Positions 32,141 through 44,344 of a DNA stretch of 64,000 nt are shown here, in pieces. A program made the position numbers and the translations under genes. Each line of letters begins with the position of its first letter. The first letter of the stretch is position 1. The notes under the pieces were generated by a model. It was not told the origin of the DNA and did no database searches. It saw only the letters and a program-made list of their open reading frames with translations. The stretch spans positions 87,746,308 to 87,810,307 of the forward strand of contig OZ024828.1 in the NCBI GenBank assembly GCA_964016985.1, in the 5' to 3' direction. The DNA comes from Anodontia alba (lineage: Eukaryota > Mollusca > Bivalvia > Lucinida > Lucinidae).

Positions 32141-32675
32141 ACAGCGTTGCCTGCCCTGAAAGTGTGTCATTCACCTTAAAATCGGCGGAAGGATGGGACT
32201 AGTATTTTCCATCAATCCTCTTTCAATTAATCCTACACGCATTACAACTTGTTCTACAGAGTAATGCAGCGATCATGTTTAATAGCTTGTTGGGCTTTGT
32301 CTAAATACCGAGGGCTTGGCAATATCGGCTAGGAAACAACGCTGCCTTTGCTAGGAAAGAAAAAGGCTTTATAGATCCTTTCTACACCCGTCATCAATCT
32401 TACATTTCGTAAATAAATACATGTACATGAGAGAGTCATGAGAGTTATAGGAGAAAGTCGTTGATTCCAGCTATTTTTTTTTATAAAAACTAACAACTGA
32501 TTTGTCTTCTAATTTTTTCAATATAACCGCGTATTGGTTTTAGAGTTGTATATAAAAATATATAAACATATTAAAATTAATTGATTCTTATTTTACTTAA
32601 GAAACGAAGACTTAGTAAACAGATGATGTGCGCAGACATAAACATTTAGTGGCACGTGCACGGGTCAGGAAATTA
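32141..32675. other. Unassigned spacer
   Basis: No gene or repeat recognised. Confidence 0.35.
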
Positions 32676-33098
32676 CAGTAAAACTTCAATGACTCGAACA
32701 CCGATGGCTCGTTTACCATGGCTAATTCGAATTCGTTTCTAAGTCCCTCGGAAATTCTTTCGATAACTCAAGAAAATATATATTTAGGGATATTGTAGTT
32801 TCGTTTTTTTTTTTGTTGTTTTTTTTTTTTTTTTTGTTGTTGTTGTTGTTTTTTTTTTTTTTTTTTGTTTTTGTTTTTTTTTTTTTTTTGTTATTTTATC
32901 ATGACAATGCGTCATCGCGGCGATTCTATGCGTACACTCAACATACCATTGTTTTATAGAAGATGGAAAAAAACATCCCTAAATTATTCTCCTTTGCCTC
33001 CCTACCTGGCGCTATGATTAACCTTCAGTGGCTTGAACTACCCATGTTTTGAATAAATGTCCATGGTCCCATGGATGTTCGAGCCATTGGTTCGACTG
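32676..33098 (+). mobile_element. pogo-like MITE, complete copy
   Basis: CAGTAAAACTTCAATGACTC start and TGGTTCGACTG end, flanked by TA on both sides (32674-32675, 33099-33100). Subterminal GGCTCG / CGAGCC inverse phrases. A T/TTG tract expands the middle (about 32800-32893). Confidence 0.85.
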
Positions 33099-33417
33099 TA
33101 TCCAGGGTCAGAAGTCCCGCATACAAGAGACTGGGAAAGAGCAATTTAAGTGCTGTATGTAAACAGCGATGACTCCTTTAAGGAGACCATGTACACTTGG
33201 TACATTTTCTGCTATTTTTCAGAAGGGAGACAACTTTTGCGTCTTTTTGTTTGCTTCCCTGCACTTCAAGCCCCGCTAACCACAACTATAGTAGAAGGCT
33301 TTTTTATTTCTTTCTTGTTTTTTGTTGTTGTTGTTGTTGTTGTTTTTGTTTTTCAGAAAAATAAGGCTTAACATTTCAGACGTTTCACAAACATCTAAAT
33401 CGAAGCCAAATTGTTGA

Positions 33418-33600
33418 GCATTTAGGTGCAGTGGTAAAACATCGGACTCGAGATTGAGATATGGCGGGTTCGATCCCCGCGAGCACCAAGTGTTGTGTCT
33501 TTGAGCAAGACACTTTATCTACATTGCTGTTTGCTAATTTCTGGCCAGGAAAATTTGTCTAGAATGTCCGCGAGGGCGTATAACAGTTATAGAGAACGAA
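33418..33600 (+). repeat. tRNA-derived SINE, second family
   Basis: A box GGTGCAGTGGTAAAAC and B box GGGTTCGATCCCC in tRNA spacing, followed by TTGAGCAAGACACTTTATC, a phrase recurring in invertebrate tRNA-SINE bodies. The acceptor ends do not pair, so it is not a tRNA gene. The 3' end is not resolved. Confidence 0.7.
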
Positions 33601-33989
33601 AGAAAATTGCTATGTTTTGTCGGCGGCTTTGATAATGACCCGTAATTCTATAAATATTTGTGTTACTAAACAATGAAGTCCTGGTAATTTCCCTGAATAC
33701 ACAACTGTTAAAGAAACATCGGAGCTGTAGTAATAAATGGAACCAAACATACGTATCGATTTAACCAATGCAATCGCCTAGAAAATGTAGTTATCCGAGA
33801 AATTACGAGAAAGGCATTTAATTAAATACTACAGTCGTATTGGTGTATTTATTTACAAAATGTTTAGATTAAGTGTACCGCTGAAATAATCATGGTAAAA
33901 ATCTTGGCGGAACAAATAATGAAAACAGTGCTCTGATTAAGGTGACAGCATAAACTTCCAGGGGACGAATATCTGTTTAGAGTGTTTTT
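33601..33989. other. Unassigned spacer
   Basis: No gene or repeat recognised. Confidence 0.35.
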
Positions 33990-34135
33990 GTCTCCCTTCT
34001 GAAAAGGGGTTTACTCTAAAAGGAAAGAATTTTCTCCGTTTGGGAGCAAATTCTTTCCTTTTAGAAAAGACCTCTTTTCAGAAGGGGCTTGGCCTAAAGC
34101 AAGCAGGGTCGTCATAAAAGTTGTCTCCCTTGGCG
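33990..34135. repeat. CTAAAAGGAAAG palindromic repeat, good copy
   Basis: GTCTCCCTTCTGAAAAGGGG, ACTCTAAAAGGAAAGAATTT and their inverses meet around CTCCGTTTGGGAG. Right tail AAAGTTGTCTCCCTTGGCGG. Non-coding foldback. Confidence 0.8.
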
Positions 34136-34519
34136 GAAATAGCGAAAAATCTGCCAAATTTACCCAGTACCCTTGATAAAATAATAAAGATATTTTATGG
34201 CGTTATGTGTGCTAAGCATTCAGTTGTGATTATTAAAGCGGCAATAATTAAATTAGGGTTGAAGTGTTAGCTAAATAATTATTTTCTATAGTGTTATTTT
34301 CATTTTTTCGTCGTTAACCTTAAAACGCCATGCAGAATTGTAGCCAACGTCAGTCTGCTTTTATTATTACAGTCAAACTCTCTTCATAACGACATTCATT
34401 ATAACAACAAAGTGTTTTATAACGTCGTTTTAATTTCTACAAATTCAATCGACTTATATAATTTAAAGAAATAGATCAGCTCTAAAAGTGATTTGGTAAG
34501 TGATAAATCACTGTTTGGA

Positions 34520-34586
34520 GGTCAGTTGTACGGTAGATCAAATCAGGAGCGCGGAGCGCGAGTGATTTATCTTCTTACAACTGACC
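34520..34586. repeat. Small inverted repeat GGTCAGTTGTA
   Basis: GGTCAGTTGTA at 34520 and TACAACTGACC at 34576-34586, with a GC-rich palindrome (GCGCGGAGCGCG) between them. Confidence 0.75.
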
Positions 34587-34739
34587 GCGGTATAATCAAG
34601 TCCGCCCCAGTCAGTTCTGCCAACTTCCGGTGACAACTTCCGGGGAAAAAAAGGAAGAAAATTGGTCAGAGCGATTGCTGCTGAAAGTATATATCGTTGT
34701 ATGTTACTTTTTCTTGATCATATTTTCTGCCGTAGAGCT

Positions 34740-35560
34740 CACTTCGTCTAAAGTTTTGATAGGATTTCACTATTATCAAGATGTTTTACTCGTCCCAGTT
34801 TTCGATCAGATTTCACCGTTGTCTGGATCTTGTACTCGTCTAAGTTTTAGATCAGATTTCACAATTGTCTGGATCTTTCAATCTCTAAGTTTTAAATAAG
34901 ATTTCACCATTGTCTGGATCTTATACTCGTCTAAGTTTTAGATAAGATTTCACAATTGTCTGGATCTTATACTCAACTAAGTTTTAGATAAGATTTCACC
35001 ATTGTCTGGATCTTATACTCGTCTAAGTTTTAGATAGGATTTCACCGTTGTCTGGATCTTATACTTGTCTAAGTTTTAGATCAGATTTCACCATTGTCTG
35101 GATCTTATATGCGTCTAAGTTTTAGATAAGATTTCACCGTTGTCTGGATCTTTCACTCTCTAAGTTTTCGATCAAATTTCACCATTGTCTGGATCTTGTA
35201 CTCGTCTAAGTTTTAGATCAGATTTCACCATTGTCTGGATCTTTCACTCTCTAAGTATTAGATAAGATTTCACCATTGTCTGGATCTTACATTCGTCTAA
35301 ATTTTAGATAAGATTTCACCATCGTCGGGATCTTATACTCGTCTAAATTTTAGATAAGATTTCACCATAGTCTGGATCTTATATTCGTCTAAGTTTTAGA
35401 TAAGATTTCACCATTTTCTGGACCTTACCTCGTCCAAGTTTTAGATAAGATTTCACCATTGTTTGGATCTTTCATTCGTCTCAGTTACGGATAAGATTTA
35501 ACAATTGTCTGAGTCTTTTGCTCGTCTCACTTTTATATAAGATTTTACCATCGAAGACAC
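34740..35560. repeat. Minisatellite, ~46-bp unit
   Basis: About 17 units with CTAAGTTTTAGATAAGATTT and CACCATTGTCTGGATCTTAT. Units degenerate towards both edges. No gene. Confidence 0.93.
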
Positions 35561-35799
35561 CATATTATTCAACTGCGAATCCTTTCACGAGCGCGTAATA
35601 AGCTTAAAACTTTAATTGATTTAGTCTTTAGAAATTTCCCAGCTTGTAATTTTGTAAATTAGGTTTGGCACCGCGTTCATGATAACATTACTGTTTCTTT
35701 TCATCTGTCTTTGTAAAAGTGGATTTTGGTGCAACTGCTGCTTGGCACCAGCTGAACGGTACCAGGTGTATCTGAGCCGCGTCAACCAAAACAGTGCCT

Positions 35800-35980
35800 T
35801 CAAACATGCGCAACATGCGTATTCAGATCATCCTGCACATGTACAAAGTATCATCCGGGCATTGGCTATCCATTCATACATTCTGTAAGATCCAATGATT
35901 CTGTTAGCGGACAGCGAATACCTTGATCAGACTGCGCGGATGCGTAGGCTGATTTAGACCTTTGCTGTCCCATATGCCCA
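35800..35980. repeat. GATCAG-palindrome repeat, decayed copy
   Basis: CAAACATGCGCAACATGCGT, TTCAGATCATCCTGC, later CCTTGATCAGACTGCGCGGA and CTGATTTAGACCTTTGC. Interrupted to its right by a foldback MITE at 35987. Confidence 0.65.
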
Positions 35981-35986
35981 CATATA

Positions 35987-36263
35987 CATCACGAAAACAT
36001 ACCTATATAATTTTGACCCCCTTAAACCCCACTTTTATATAGTAAAACTGGGGTTTACAGGAGTACATATTATTTTTTTATTTCTGCTCAAAACATAGAT
36101 TGTGGGTACTCGTTAGAACCGCCTCGGTGAGGCGGTTCTAACGAGTACCCGCAATCTATGTTTTGAGCAGAAATATGAAAAATATCAGAGATTTTTATCT
36201 GAAAACTTTCAGTTTTTGGAGGTGAAATTTTCAATATATATGAATAGGCGTGTTTTCTTAATG
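35987..36263 (-). mobile_element. Foldback MITE, GAACCGCC family, minus copy
   Basis: CATCACG start, CTTAATG end, palindrome at about 36102-36152, a on both flanks. Confidence 0.9.
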
Positions 36264-36957
36264 AAGTTTTTACATGGTGAGGCTGATCATAGCATACCAG
36301 TCCTTTTTATATACATGTATAAAAAGAGTTACGTTACTCAAAAAGAGGACAAACCCGTTATTGCCTTTTGCGGCGTCTGATTTGTGTCTACACTGTTTGC
36401 CAAAGTCCTTTTTATGGGATGCCAGGCAGAAACAGATTAACGTCATTATGTGTTCTATCTCATATATATTTTAAGCAAAAAAAAAGTGGGGGGGAAAGAA
36501 AAGATAGTTGGCAAAGAATGCACCCGAAAAAAAAATATCTTGACAAACCATGTATTTTGATGCAAAATTTTTCAAAGTCGGAAAAAATAAGGAAATTAAT
36601 GGCATTTAGAGATTTCAAAAATTTATCAGTCACCTTCATAAGCATGCACAACAAAAACTCAATGGAATCTCCCCCGTCAGACCCACGACCCTAGCCCCCA
36701 GAACCTCAGAGGACGATCGACCCACTTATAAGAGAAAAAAATGTTTAAACATTGATATTTACTCATTCTCTTACATTGTCTCCGGTAAAACATTCCAATA
36801 CGTTGAATGTAAACAGCCATCTTATAGTAAATGAACTCTACAAGCAAAATCCTTTCGTTCAGATCCTCTGTAGTTTATTGTTAGAAATTTGTTACACTGT
36901 ATGTGTCATTAATGTACATGTTATTGAAAAAGAAATAAATGTTTAAAACAAGCCTTT
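36264..36957. other. Unassigned spacer
   Basis: Open frames 36274-36694 overlap on both strands and have no motif. No gene supported. Confidence 0.35.
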
Positions 36958-36960
36958 TAT

Positions 36961-37145
36961 TACGAAAGAGCATTAGGGCCACATATACTTTTATTTCTGT
37001 TGATAGTTATCTCGAAATTTCGACTTACTATCACGAAATTTCGACATAATAAGTCGAAATTTCGACTTAATAACGCGAAATTTCGATTAAAAACTCGAAA
37101 TTTCGACTTAATATCTTGAAATTTCGACTTATTATCTCGATTATA
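36961..37145. repeat. Left arm of a tandem-repeat foldback element
   Basis: Starts TACGAAAGAGCATTAGGGCC and continues through ATACTTTTATTTCTGTTGAT into about six CGAAATTTCGACTTA-type units. The unique head (36961-37015) is the inverse of 44660-44713. Confidence 0.85.
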
Positions 37146-37412
37146 TATGTTTATTATATGGACTGTATCTATATTCAATATCAAGAGTAAGCTTGCTAAA
37201 CTTTTTTCCATAATTTTGACGTGAAGATGAATCCTAACAAGATAGTATTTACATAAAGTGGCCGTACTAACACGCCCTTAGGCCAGTTCTCTATTATACT
37301 GTGATTGAAACTCACTCTAACAAGGGTCACGCTCGTTCAGGTTTCAAACAAGGGAGGCAACTCTGTATTTGACCTTCCTGTACAAGTGCAACTGCAACAA
37401 TTAACAATAGCG

Positions 37413-39355
37413 ATGTCTTCTGATCCCAGACTATTGAGTGCAGAGGATGCTTTAAAAGAGAGACACATCCTCATCATCAATGAAATGTCCAATGCCGAGC
37501 TCAAGAAATTTAAGAAGCACGAATACAAAAAGACTGTCTTGAGCGAAATGGGATACATACTACCCGACCTCCAAAAGAAGCGGTATGACCAAACTGCCCA
37601 GTGTGTAGTAAACTTCTTACACAGTGAAGTACAATCTCTTCTCCGCAAGCCTCAGAGCTCAAGTACAACTCCCAACATACTATCAGAAACTGTGTTGGTT
37701 GACCTTGACTCAACTATGCAACCTGATGCTGTGACTACTGACTGTCGTATGGATACTGATGATCCTCTAGACATAGAAGAAGCTACATCAGAATCCACCA
37801 GTGATAATACGACTAGCTTGAATGACAGCGTAACTAAATTAAAAGAAATTGCCTCTACTGAGGCACATGATCCCAAGTCTGATAACAAAAACAAATCAGA
37901 AACAGCCAGTCAAAAAAAAATACCAAATGCTGTGACACATGCAAAGTGAAAGTTGCAACTAAGAAACAGTACGATGAGATTCGATGTTCATTCTGTATGG
38001 AATGGTATCATGATACTTGCGTTGGTATCAAAAAGGATGATCCAATTGGACTTTGGGTTTGTATGGTTTGCAGAAATGTCCCAAATGATCTCAAAAAAGA
38101 TATAGGTAGCCTAAAGCACGAAATTGACGAAATAAAAAAGTGTACTTTATCTGCTGTCAAGGCTATCGAAGGATTGGCAACCAAACTCGAATACAACATC
38201 GGCAGCTTAAAAGACCAATTAACGGCCGTGTCCAGACAGATAAATAGCAAAGAACTCTGTATGTCAGAATCAATTGAAAACCTACAAACAACAACAGACA
38301 ATCTCAAAACATCGTTAAACCAGAAAACTTGTCAGATACTAAACAAGACAACAGCAGTTTTTGATAAAGTGAAAACACATACAGAAAACCTCAAAACATG
38401 TACTAGTGCATCTCTTAAGTTTCAAAGTGTGGCCCATAGTAAATCAGCAAAACAACTAAAAGAATCGCACGAGCAAATCGATAAACCCAAATCCTATGCA
38501 AACACCAAAACAGCCGGGAAAATTCGGAAGCCTGCTGACAAACCACGATTATCCAAAAGTCGAAACAATGTCAAGTTACAACATAAACATAATCAACCAT
38601 CGTTTACAACTATGATCTCAAATAATAAAGATGACCCTATAGACCTGACCGAGAAGAGGTCCATAAAACAACCGACATTAGTAGTCGGAAGCTCCATTCT
38701 GAAAGGTGTCAAAACTAATGAACTTAAACCAAACACTACAGTAAGATCTTTCCCAGGGGCGACAACTGCGACTCTGAAGGATAAACTGAGTGCTTACAAC
38801 ATAGAAAAATGTAAAACTGTAATTTTACACGTCGGTGGAAATGATGCCCACGACGGCAAAGATTTGAACACTTTCTGTGATGATTATATCTCCCTTCTAG
38901 AAAGTTTAATTGATGAGGACCGTCGTATCATTGTATCTGGACTTCTTCCTAGGAAAGGTATTGATCTTGAGCCTTATAATGAAAAACTTAAATCGTTGTG
39001 CGAGGAAAACAACATTGACTTTGTTGACAATTTTGACAGCTTTTTTCTTGCTTCTGGCGAACTGCCGACAACTTATTACAGATACGACAAAATTCATCTG
39101 AATGTAAATGGCACCAAAAAACTTCTTTCAAATATAGACAATGTTTACAAAATACTCGGGCCTGCTTCTCAAAGAAAAATTACAGCACCAAGTAGACTGT
39201 CACAACTTACGGGTAATAGGTCTGGTCCACGATCGGCCAGTGGACCTCGCTCATTCCCCAAATTTTGTCACATCTGTAACGTACGCAGCCACGGCACCCA
39301 AGAGTGCTGGTTTAATGGTAGGCTTGTTGGGATGCCGGGTTTCCTATCTCACTAG
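37413..39355 (+). pseudogene. LINE ORF1: PHD finger, SGNH hydrolase, CCHC knuckle (one frameshift)
   Basis: ATG 37413 opens an acidic N-terminal region of about 180 codons. An A9 run near 37913-37921 causes a 1-nt frame change; reading across it gives KKNTKCCDTCKVKV. This completes a PHD-type Cys4-His-Cys3 finger: CDTC, CSFC, WYHDTC, VCMVC. A Lys/Asn-rich coiled-coil-like stretch follows (~38080-38400). An SGNH/GDSL hydrolase domain then carries LVVGSSIL (Ser), HVGGNDAHD (Gly and Asn) and DKIHLN (Asp-x-x-His). A CCHC knuckle, CHICNVRSHGTQEC, ends the protein. In CR1/L2 LINEs ORF1 is an RNA-binding chaperone and the SGNH domain is found in this group; the esterase role is unproven. The stop is TAG 39353-39355, in frame with ORF2. 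Confidence 0.9.
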
Positions 39356-42300
39356 GTCGTTGCAGAGCGTATAAAACGTACACAACTAAATGATGATTGC
39401 GATATTAACTTATCGATAAAGTCTTTTCACGAAGGCTCACAGCACCCCGGTAGTCCTTCGGTTGGCCATTATCCTCTTTGCGAGAACACACATGATATAA
39501 CTAATGTAACCACTGGTATACAAACCAACAATCCTACCTGCGTCAATGCCAAAAATATTGATGCCAATCATACAGATTTAATGTTTTCCCCTAAAGGTTT
39601 ACACTTCTGTAATCTTAATATCCAGCACATTCTCCCAAAAATAGATGAACTTCGGATCATAATGGCGAATGATAGATGTCCTGATATTATGGGATTGTGC
39701 GAAACATTTTTAGGCCCTAATATTACAGATTCGCAGGTAGCGGTTGATGGTTTTGAATTTATACGAAAGGATAGGATGGATACGCAGAACAGATTAGGTG
39801 GTGGTTTGATTCTATATTTTAGCGAGTCACTTAAAGTTAGGCGAAGACCCGAATATGAAATTTCTAAAATTGAAACAATTTGGGCTGAAATCGAACTACC
39901 AAATTCTAAACCATTCCTAGTCTGCTCAGTCTATCGTCCTCCAAATGCTCATAGCGAATGGATAAACCTATTTGAGGAAGAGCTATCCATAGCACAGGTA
40001 ACTGGCTTGGAATTAATATTGATGGGTGATTTCAATATTGACCTAATTCCGTGCACAAATAACAAATGGTCAAATTTGATACAACTATTCGACCTCTCAC
40101 AACTTGTTCGTGAGCCGACACGTGTTACGGAGTCAAGTGCTACTTTAATTGACCATGTGTACTCGTCATGTCCTGAAAATATAACCAGTTGCTTCGTCTC
40201 TAAACTCTCAGCTAGTGATCATTTCCCCATTTGCTTCACCAGAAAAATTAATCGCAAAATCTCTAAAGAAAAACACATCACGACTTCGTATCGATGTTTT
40301 AAACATTTTAATGAGACCAACTTCCTTAATGAACTTGCCGAGGACTTAGAAACTTTTGAAACTGACCAAGAAACAGTTAACAGCGACCTTGTAGTGTGGT
40401 CCTTCATAATTTTGAAACACTTAGATAAACACGCTCCTATTAAAACCAAACGTGTCAAAACCAAGCGTCTGCCTGACTGGTTCAACCAAGACATAGTAAA
40501 AATGCAAAAGCTTCGAGATACTTGCAAACGGCTAAAACAATGGACCGAATATAAGAAATATAGAAATAAAACTAGGCAGTTAATCCGAGCTGCGAAATGT
40601 AAATACTTTTCTGAATCAGTTGCCAATTCAAAAGATACCAAGCATATTTGGGCACATTTGCGTACGGTCAACGGAGACTCCAAGCCCTCTGGCAAACAAC
40701 TCCCCGATGAATTAATCATCGATAATGAACGCGTTACAAAATATGAAGATGTAGCTCAGAAATTAAATCAATATTTCACTTCGATAGCCGACATCTTGAA
40801 TGGAAATGAAAACGATACATCCGCCCTGAACACCGAAAAAATTAGAAACTTTGTAGAAAATAAGATACCAATTGAAACATACTTTAATATCCCTTTCATA
40901 ACAACAGAGCAAGTTTCAACATACATTAATAAGTTAGAACCGTCCAAGGCAACCGGTCTAGATGGCCTAGGCCCAAGGGTATTGAAAATGGCGGCTTCTG
41001 TTATTTCCCCATTAATTACTTTGCTCATTAACAAAAGCATAGCTACCGGAATATTTCCAGCTCAGTTCAAGCAAGCTAAAGTTCTCCCAGTCTATAAAGG
41101 AGGAACAAAGTTAGACCCGTCAAACTATCGGCCGATCTCCATCTTACCGACAGTATCCAAAATATTTGAAAAACATATTAACACGCACCTCATGGGTTTT
41201 CTTAATAAATACAAACTTCTTCACGAGAGTCAGTCAGGTTTCCGTCATAAACACAGCTGTCAAACTGCATTAGTTAAACTAATCGATAGTTGGACTGAAT
41301 GTATTGACAGAGGTGATATGATTGGTGCCTTGTTCCTTGACTTTCGTAAAGCGTTTGATCTAGTTGACCACTCTATACTGGTCAAAAAACTCTCTATATA
41401 TAAATTTAGCTCTTCAGCTCTAAAGTGGTTTAAATCCTATCTTAGTGATCGTCAGCAAACCATAGAATGTGACAAAGGACTCACTAGCTTTTCTAATGTA
41501 CTTTCAGGTGTCCCGCAGGGATCTATTCTAGGTACCACCTTATTTCTCATCTTTATTAATGATCTACCGCTTTGTTTTAAGCATTGTTCTTCTGATCTTT
41601 ACGCTGACGATACTACTGTGCATACAAAAGATAGTAACGTAAACAACATCGAACGTAATGTGATATGTGATCTGAAAAATGCTCTTGAATGGGGTATACC
41701 TAATAAAATGCAACTTCACTTCGGTAAAACCACATGCATGCTTGCTGGAACTAGACAAAAACTTAACACGTCCCGCAAATTAAATATCCAGGTAGGTGAT
41801 ATCTCGATCCAGAATGTATCAAAACAAAAACTTCTTGGCATTTATATTGATGAAAACTTGTCATGGTCATCACATATTGACTACTTATGTTCGCATATTA
41901 CGACAAAGATATCACTTCTTCGACATTTATCTGAATATGTGCCAGTCGAGATACTTAAGAAATTTTATCAAGGTTACATCCTCCCCTTCTTTGATTATGG
42001 TTCTGTGACATGGGGCTCTGCATCAGCATCGAATATTGAATGCCTGACCAAATTACAAAAACGTGCTGCTCGGATAATACTATGCACTGATTTTCATACA
42101 CCATCAGAATCAAAGAACTTGGTTGGTCATCAGTACCGAACAGAATTAAGTACAACAAAGCTGTACTTACTTACAGGGCACTGAATAATCTCACCCCAGA
42201 ATATATAAGTCAGTTATTGCAACCGATGTCACAAGTGCATTCTCTAAGCCTAAAATCATCGGAAAACGGTTCGTTGTATGTGCCTAAATCACGTACATCT

Positions 42301-42417
42301 TTACACAGTGATTCGTTTTCTTGTTCAGCTCCTAGGCTATGGAATACTCTTCCTCAATGTGTCAGGGAGGCAGATTCCCTAAACTGTTTTAAGAAATGTC
42401 TTAAATCCATATTGTAG
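39356..42417 (+). pseudogene. LINE ORF2: endonuclease and reverse transcriptase (late frameshift)
   Basis: The frame is open from the codon after the ORF1 TAG. The first ATG is 39581. From there 867 codons are uninterrupted. Endonuclease motifs: CNLNIQH, GLCETFL, GGGLILYF, SVYRPPN, LMGDFNIDL, SASDHFPICF, i.e. the AP-endonuclease set with Asn, Glu, Asp-Asn and Asp-His. RT motifs: PSKATGLDGL, PSNYRPISILP, LFLDFRKAFDLVDH, SGVPQGSILG and the catalytic LYADDTT. A frameshift near 42120 separates the last ~100 codons, which continue LGWSSVPNRIKYNKAVLTYR and NNLTPEYISQLL to TAG 42415-42417. The enzyme nicks target DNA and primes reverse transcription. Confidence 0.95.
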
Positions 42418-43082
42418 ATTTTAACTGATGATATATGCTTGTGAATCAATTTATAATCGTCATTGTATACCTAATTTATTTTAATGTAGGTATGTTGAAT
42501 CATAGAGCCTTTCAGACACTGTGGCGAGTTAAATCGTGCAATATGTAACCGTTGCACGGGCTCGCTGTTTAGACATTTGGGTCTGCCACGGGCTCCCGAC
42601 TCTACGGTGCATATAATTAAGCACGATTTTCCCGCGGAACAGATTCAAGGCTCCGTGCAGCATTGAGCTTAAGAATAGGTTACATGACCACTCTTATGAT
42701 TTTACATGCGATTCGGCGAATAGTTTATTACGTGTATCTAGACCATATCTTTTTAGAAGTTTTATACGCTCGTTCTAAAGCTATTTTTCGTATGATGCAT
42801 TATCTTAATTGGATGACCTATGATTTTACATATACTCATAGAGTTTTTATCCCTTTTAAATAATGCAAATGTGATATGTCTCATGATTTTAGAACTGCTT
42901 GCTTTTTATGTCTCAAAAAATGTGCCATTATTTGTGTTTTATATGAATTTTGTGCCTGTGTTTTGATATTTGTATATATATGTATATAGTTATTTTATTG
43001 AGGGCCGCAAGGTAGAATAGCTTTTAAGCTAATTTGTGTTACCCTCTTAAAACAATGTATAAATAAAAAATAAAATAAAAAA

Positions 43083-43299
43083 TTTCGACATGATATTTCA
43101 AGATTCTTCGTTTGCAATTCCACACTTGGTAATCTCGTAAGGTGTAGCCACTGGTTATGCAAAATGAAGGTATTTACAGCTATCTGGACTATGAAAAGGC
43201 AATAAAATATGTTTATACTATACTAGTCAGTTCCCAAACAATGTTATTACAACTGCGTAACTCCACGCACAACTGGCGCTGCTGCATTAAAATCTACAA
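43083..43299. other. LINE 3' flank
   Basis: Begins TTTCGACATGATATTTCAAG, resembling the tandem-repeat arm into which the LINE appears to have inserted. Nothing else recognised. Confidence 0.4.
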
Positions 43300-43805
43300 T
43301 CACTTCTGGAGAACATAGAATTGAGTTTCTCGACATACGGTTTTGGAGTTCCAGGCCTTGCAGGCAAAGGTGCCTGAGCATCCGTCTGTCCGACCATATA
43401 TCCGTCTGGAGTTATCTCCCTTACTTATATTCTGGATGCACGTCTTGTCCTTTTCATGATTTTTACATACTTTGTTGAAAATCACTTACTAGGGGACACA
43501 AAACTGAGTTTCTTAGTCTTATGGTTTAAGAGTTACAGGCCTCGCAGGCAAAGGGCCTTATATTTCTCCTTATTTTTGCATTCTCTGTTGAAAATCACTT
43601 ACTAGGGAACATAAAACTGAGTTTCTTAGTCTTATAGTTTAAGAGTTACAAGCCTTGCAGGCAAAGGGCCTTATATTTCTCATTATTTGTGAATTCTTTG
43701 TTGAAAATCACTCACTAGAGAACACAAAATTCTCATGGTTTAAGATTTACTGACCTTGCAGGCAAAGGGCCTTATAGTTCTCATTATTTTTGGATTCTTT
43801 GTTAA
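43300..43805. repeat. Tandem array of ~113-bp units (about four)
   Basis: Units share AAAATCACTTACTAGGGAAC, AACTGAGTTTCTTAGTCTTA and TGCAGGCAAAGGGCCTTATA. The first unit is the most diverged and the last has a deletion. Confidence 0.88.
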
Positions 43806-44344
43806 CTAGAAATGTGTCCAAAGTGGCCCCGCATTGATATAGGCTAATTTGGCAAGGTTTGCACAGTTTTATAGAGGTACCCAAAGCGGGGGCATCCATA
43901 TACTGTGGACAAATTTCTTTCTTTTTTTTTTTTTTTTTTTTTTTTTGTATATTTTACAGGCTTTCAAATGGATCCACAATCATTTGTCATTGCATGCAAA
44001 TAATTAATCTTTCAATATGTTTCAATATGGATGCAAATTATACTGGTTATCTAGTCTATACAAACCTTTGTAAGACAACATGAACATGCAGTTTCACGTT
44101 TTCAAATCTGGTGAGTTTTGAAGCCCCTGAGCTTTCTGATGCCCAGGCCACCAGCGCCTACAGCGCTTTGATTCAAAATATGTCCGTGAAATTTACTAAA
44201 AATAAACAAATCAGGAGAATGCATGCGTTTGTTGACATTTGGATGTCTCGTAAGTCATGGCCGGAGGTTCACATAAAGATTTTGAGTGCGTACATGTAAC
44301 CAGCGGCTACCCCTTATGAGATTACCAGGTGTGAATTCCATTCA
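43806..44344. other. Unassigned spacer
   Basis: A T run lies at 43918-43946. The 62-codon frame 44111-44299 (start SFEAPELSDAQATS) matches nothing I know. No gene supported. Confidence 0.35.

Larger units (their letters stand above)
37146..43082 (+). mobile_element. CR1/L2-type LINE, near full length
   Basis: Contains ORF1 (PHD finger, coiled coil, SGNH domain, zinc knuckle), ORF2 (apurinic-type endonuclease plus reverse transcriptase), a 3' UTR and an A-rich (AAATAAAAAATAAAAT) 3' tail at 43058-43082. Its 5' boundary is not sharply defined (between about 37141 and 37412). It seems inserted in the CGAAATTTCG repeat arm, since matching TTTCGACATGATATTTC directly follows the tail. Two frameshifts make this copy defective, but most of the coding sequence is intact, so it is young. 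Confidence 0.93.

Noticed and set aside
33418..33492. tRNA-like sequence with A and B boxes
   Set aside because: The acceptor stem does not pair and the sequence continues into a SINE body; called a tRNA-derived SINE, not a tRNA gene.
36368..36694. 108-codon frame with Lys/Ser composition
   Set aside because: Low-complexity A-rich tracts keep the frame open; an opposing frame overlaps. No motif.
37305..37412. ORF1 start at 37305
   Set aside because: The codon is TTG. The first ATG in frame is 37413.
37337..39097. Minus-strand frames opposite the LINE ORFs
   Set aside because: Shadows of the LINE coding strand with no motifs of their own.
44111..44299. 62-codon frame beginning SFEAPELSDAQ
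   Set aside because: No motif, no splice signals, no supporting context. Could be chance; not annotated as a gene.
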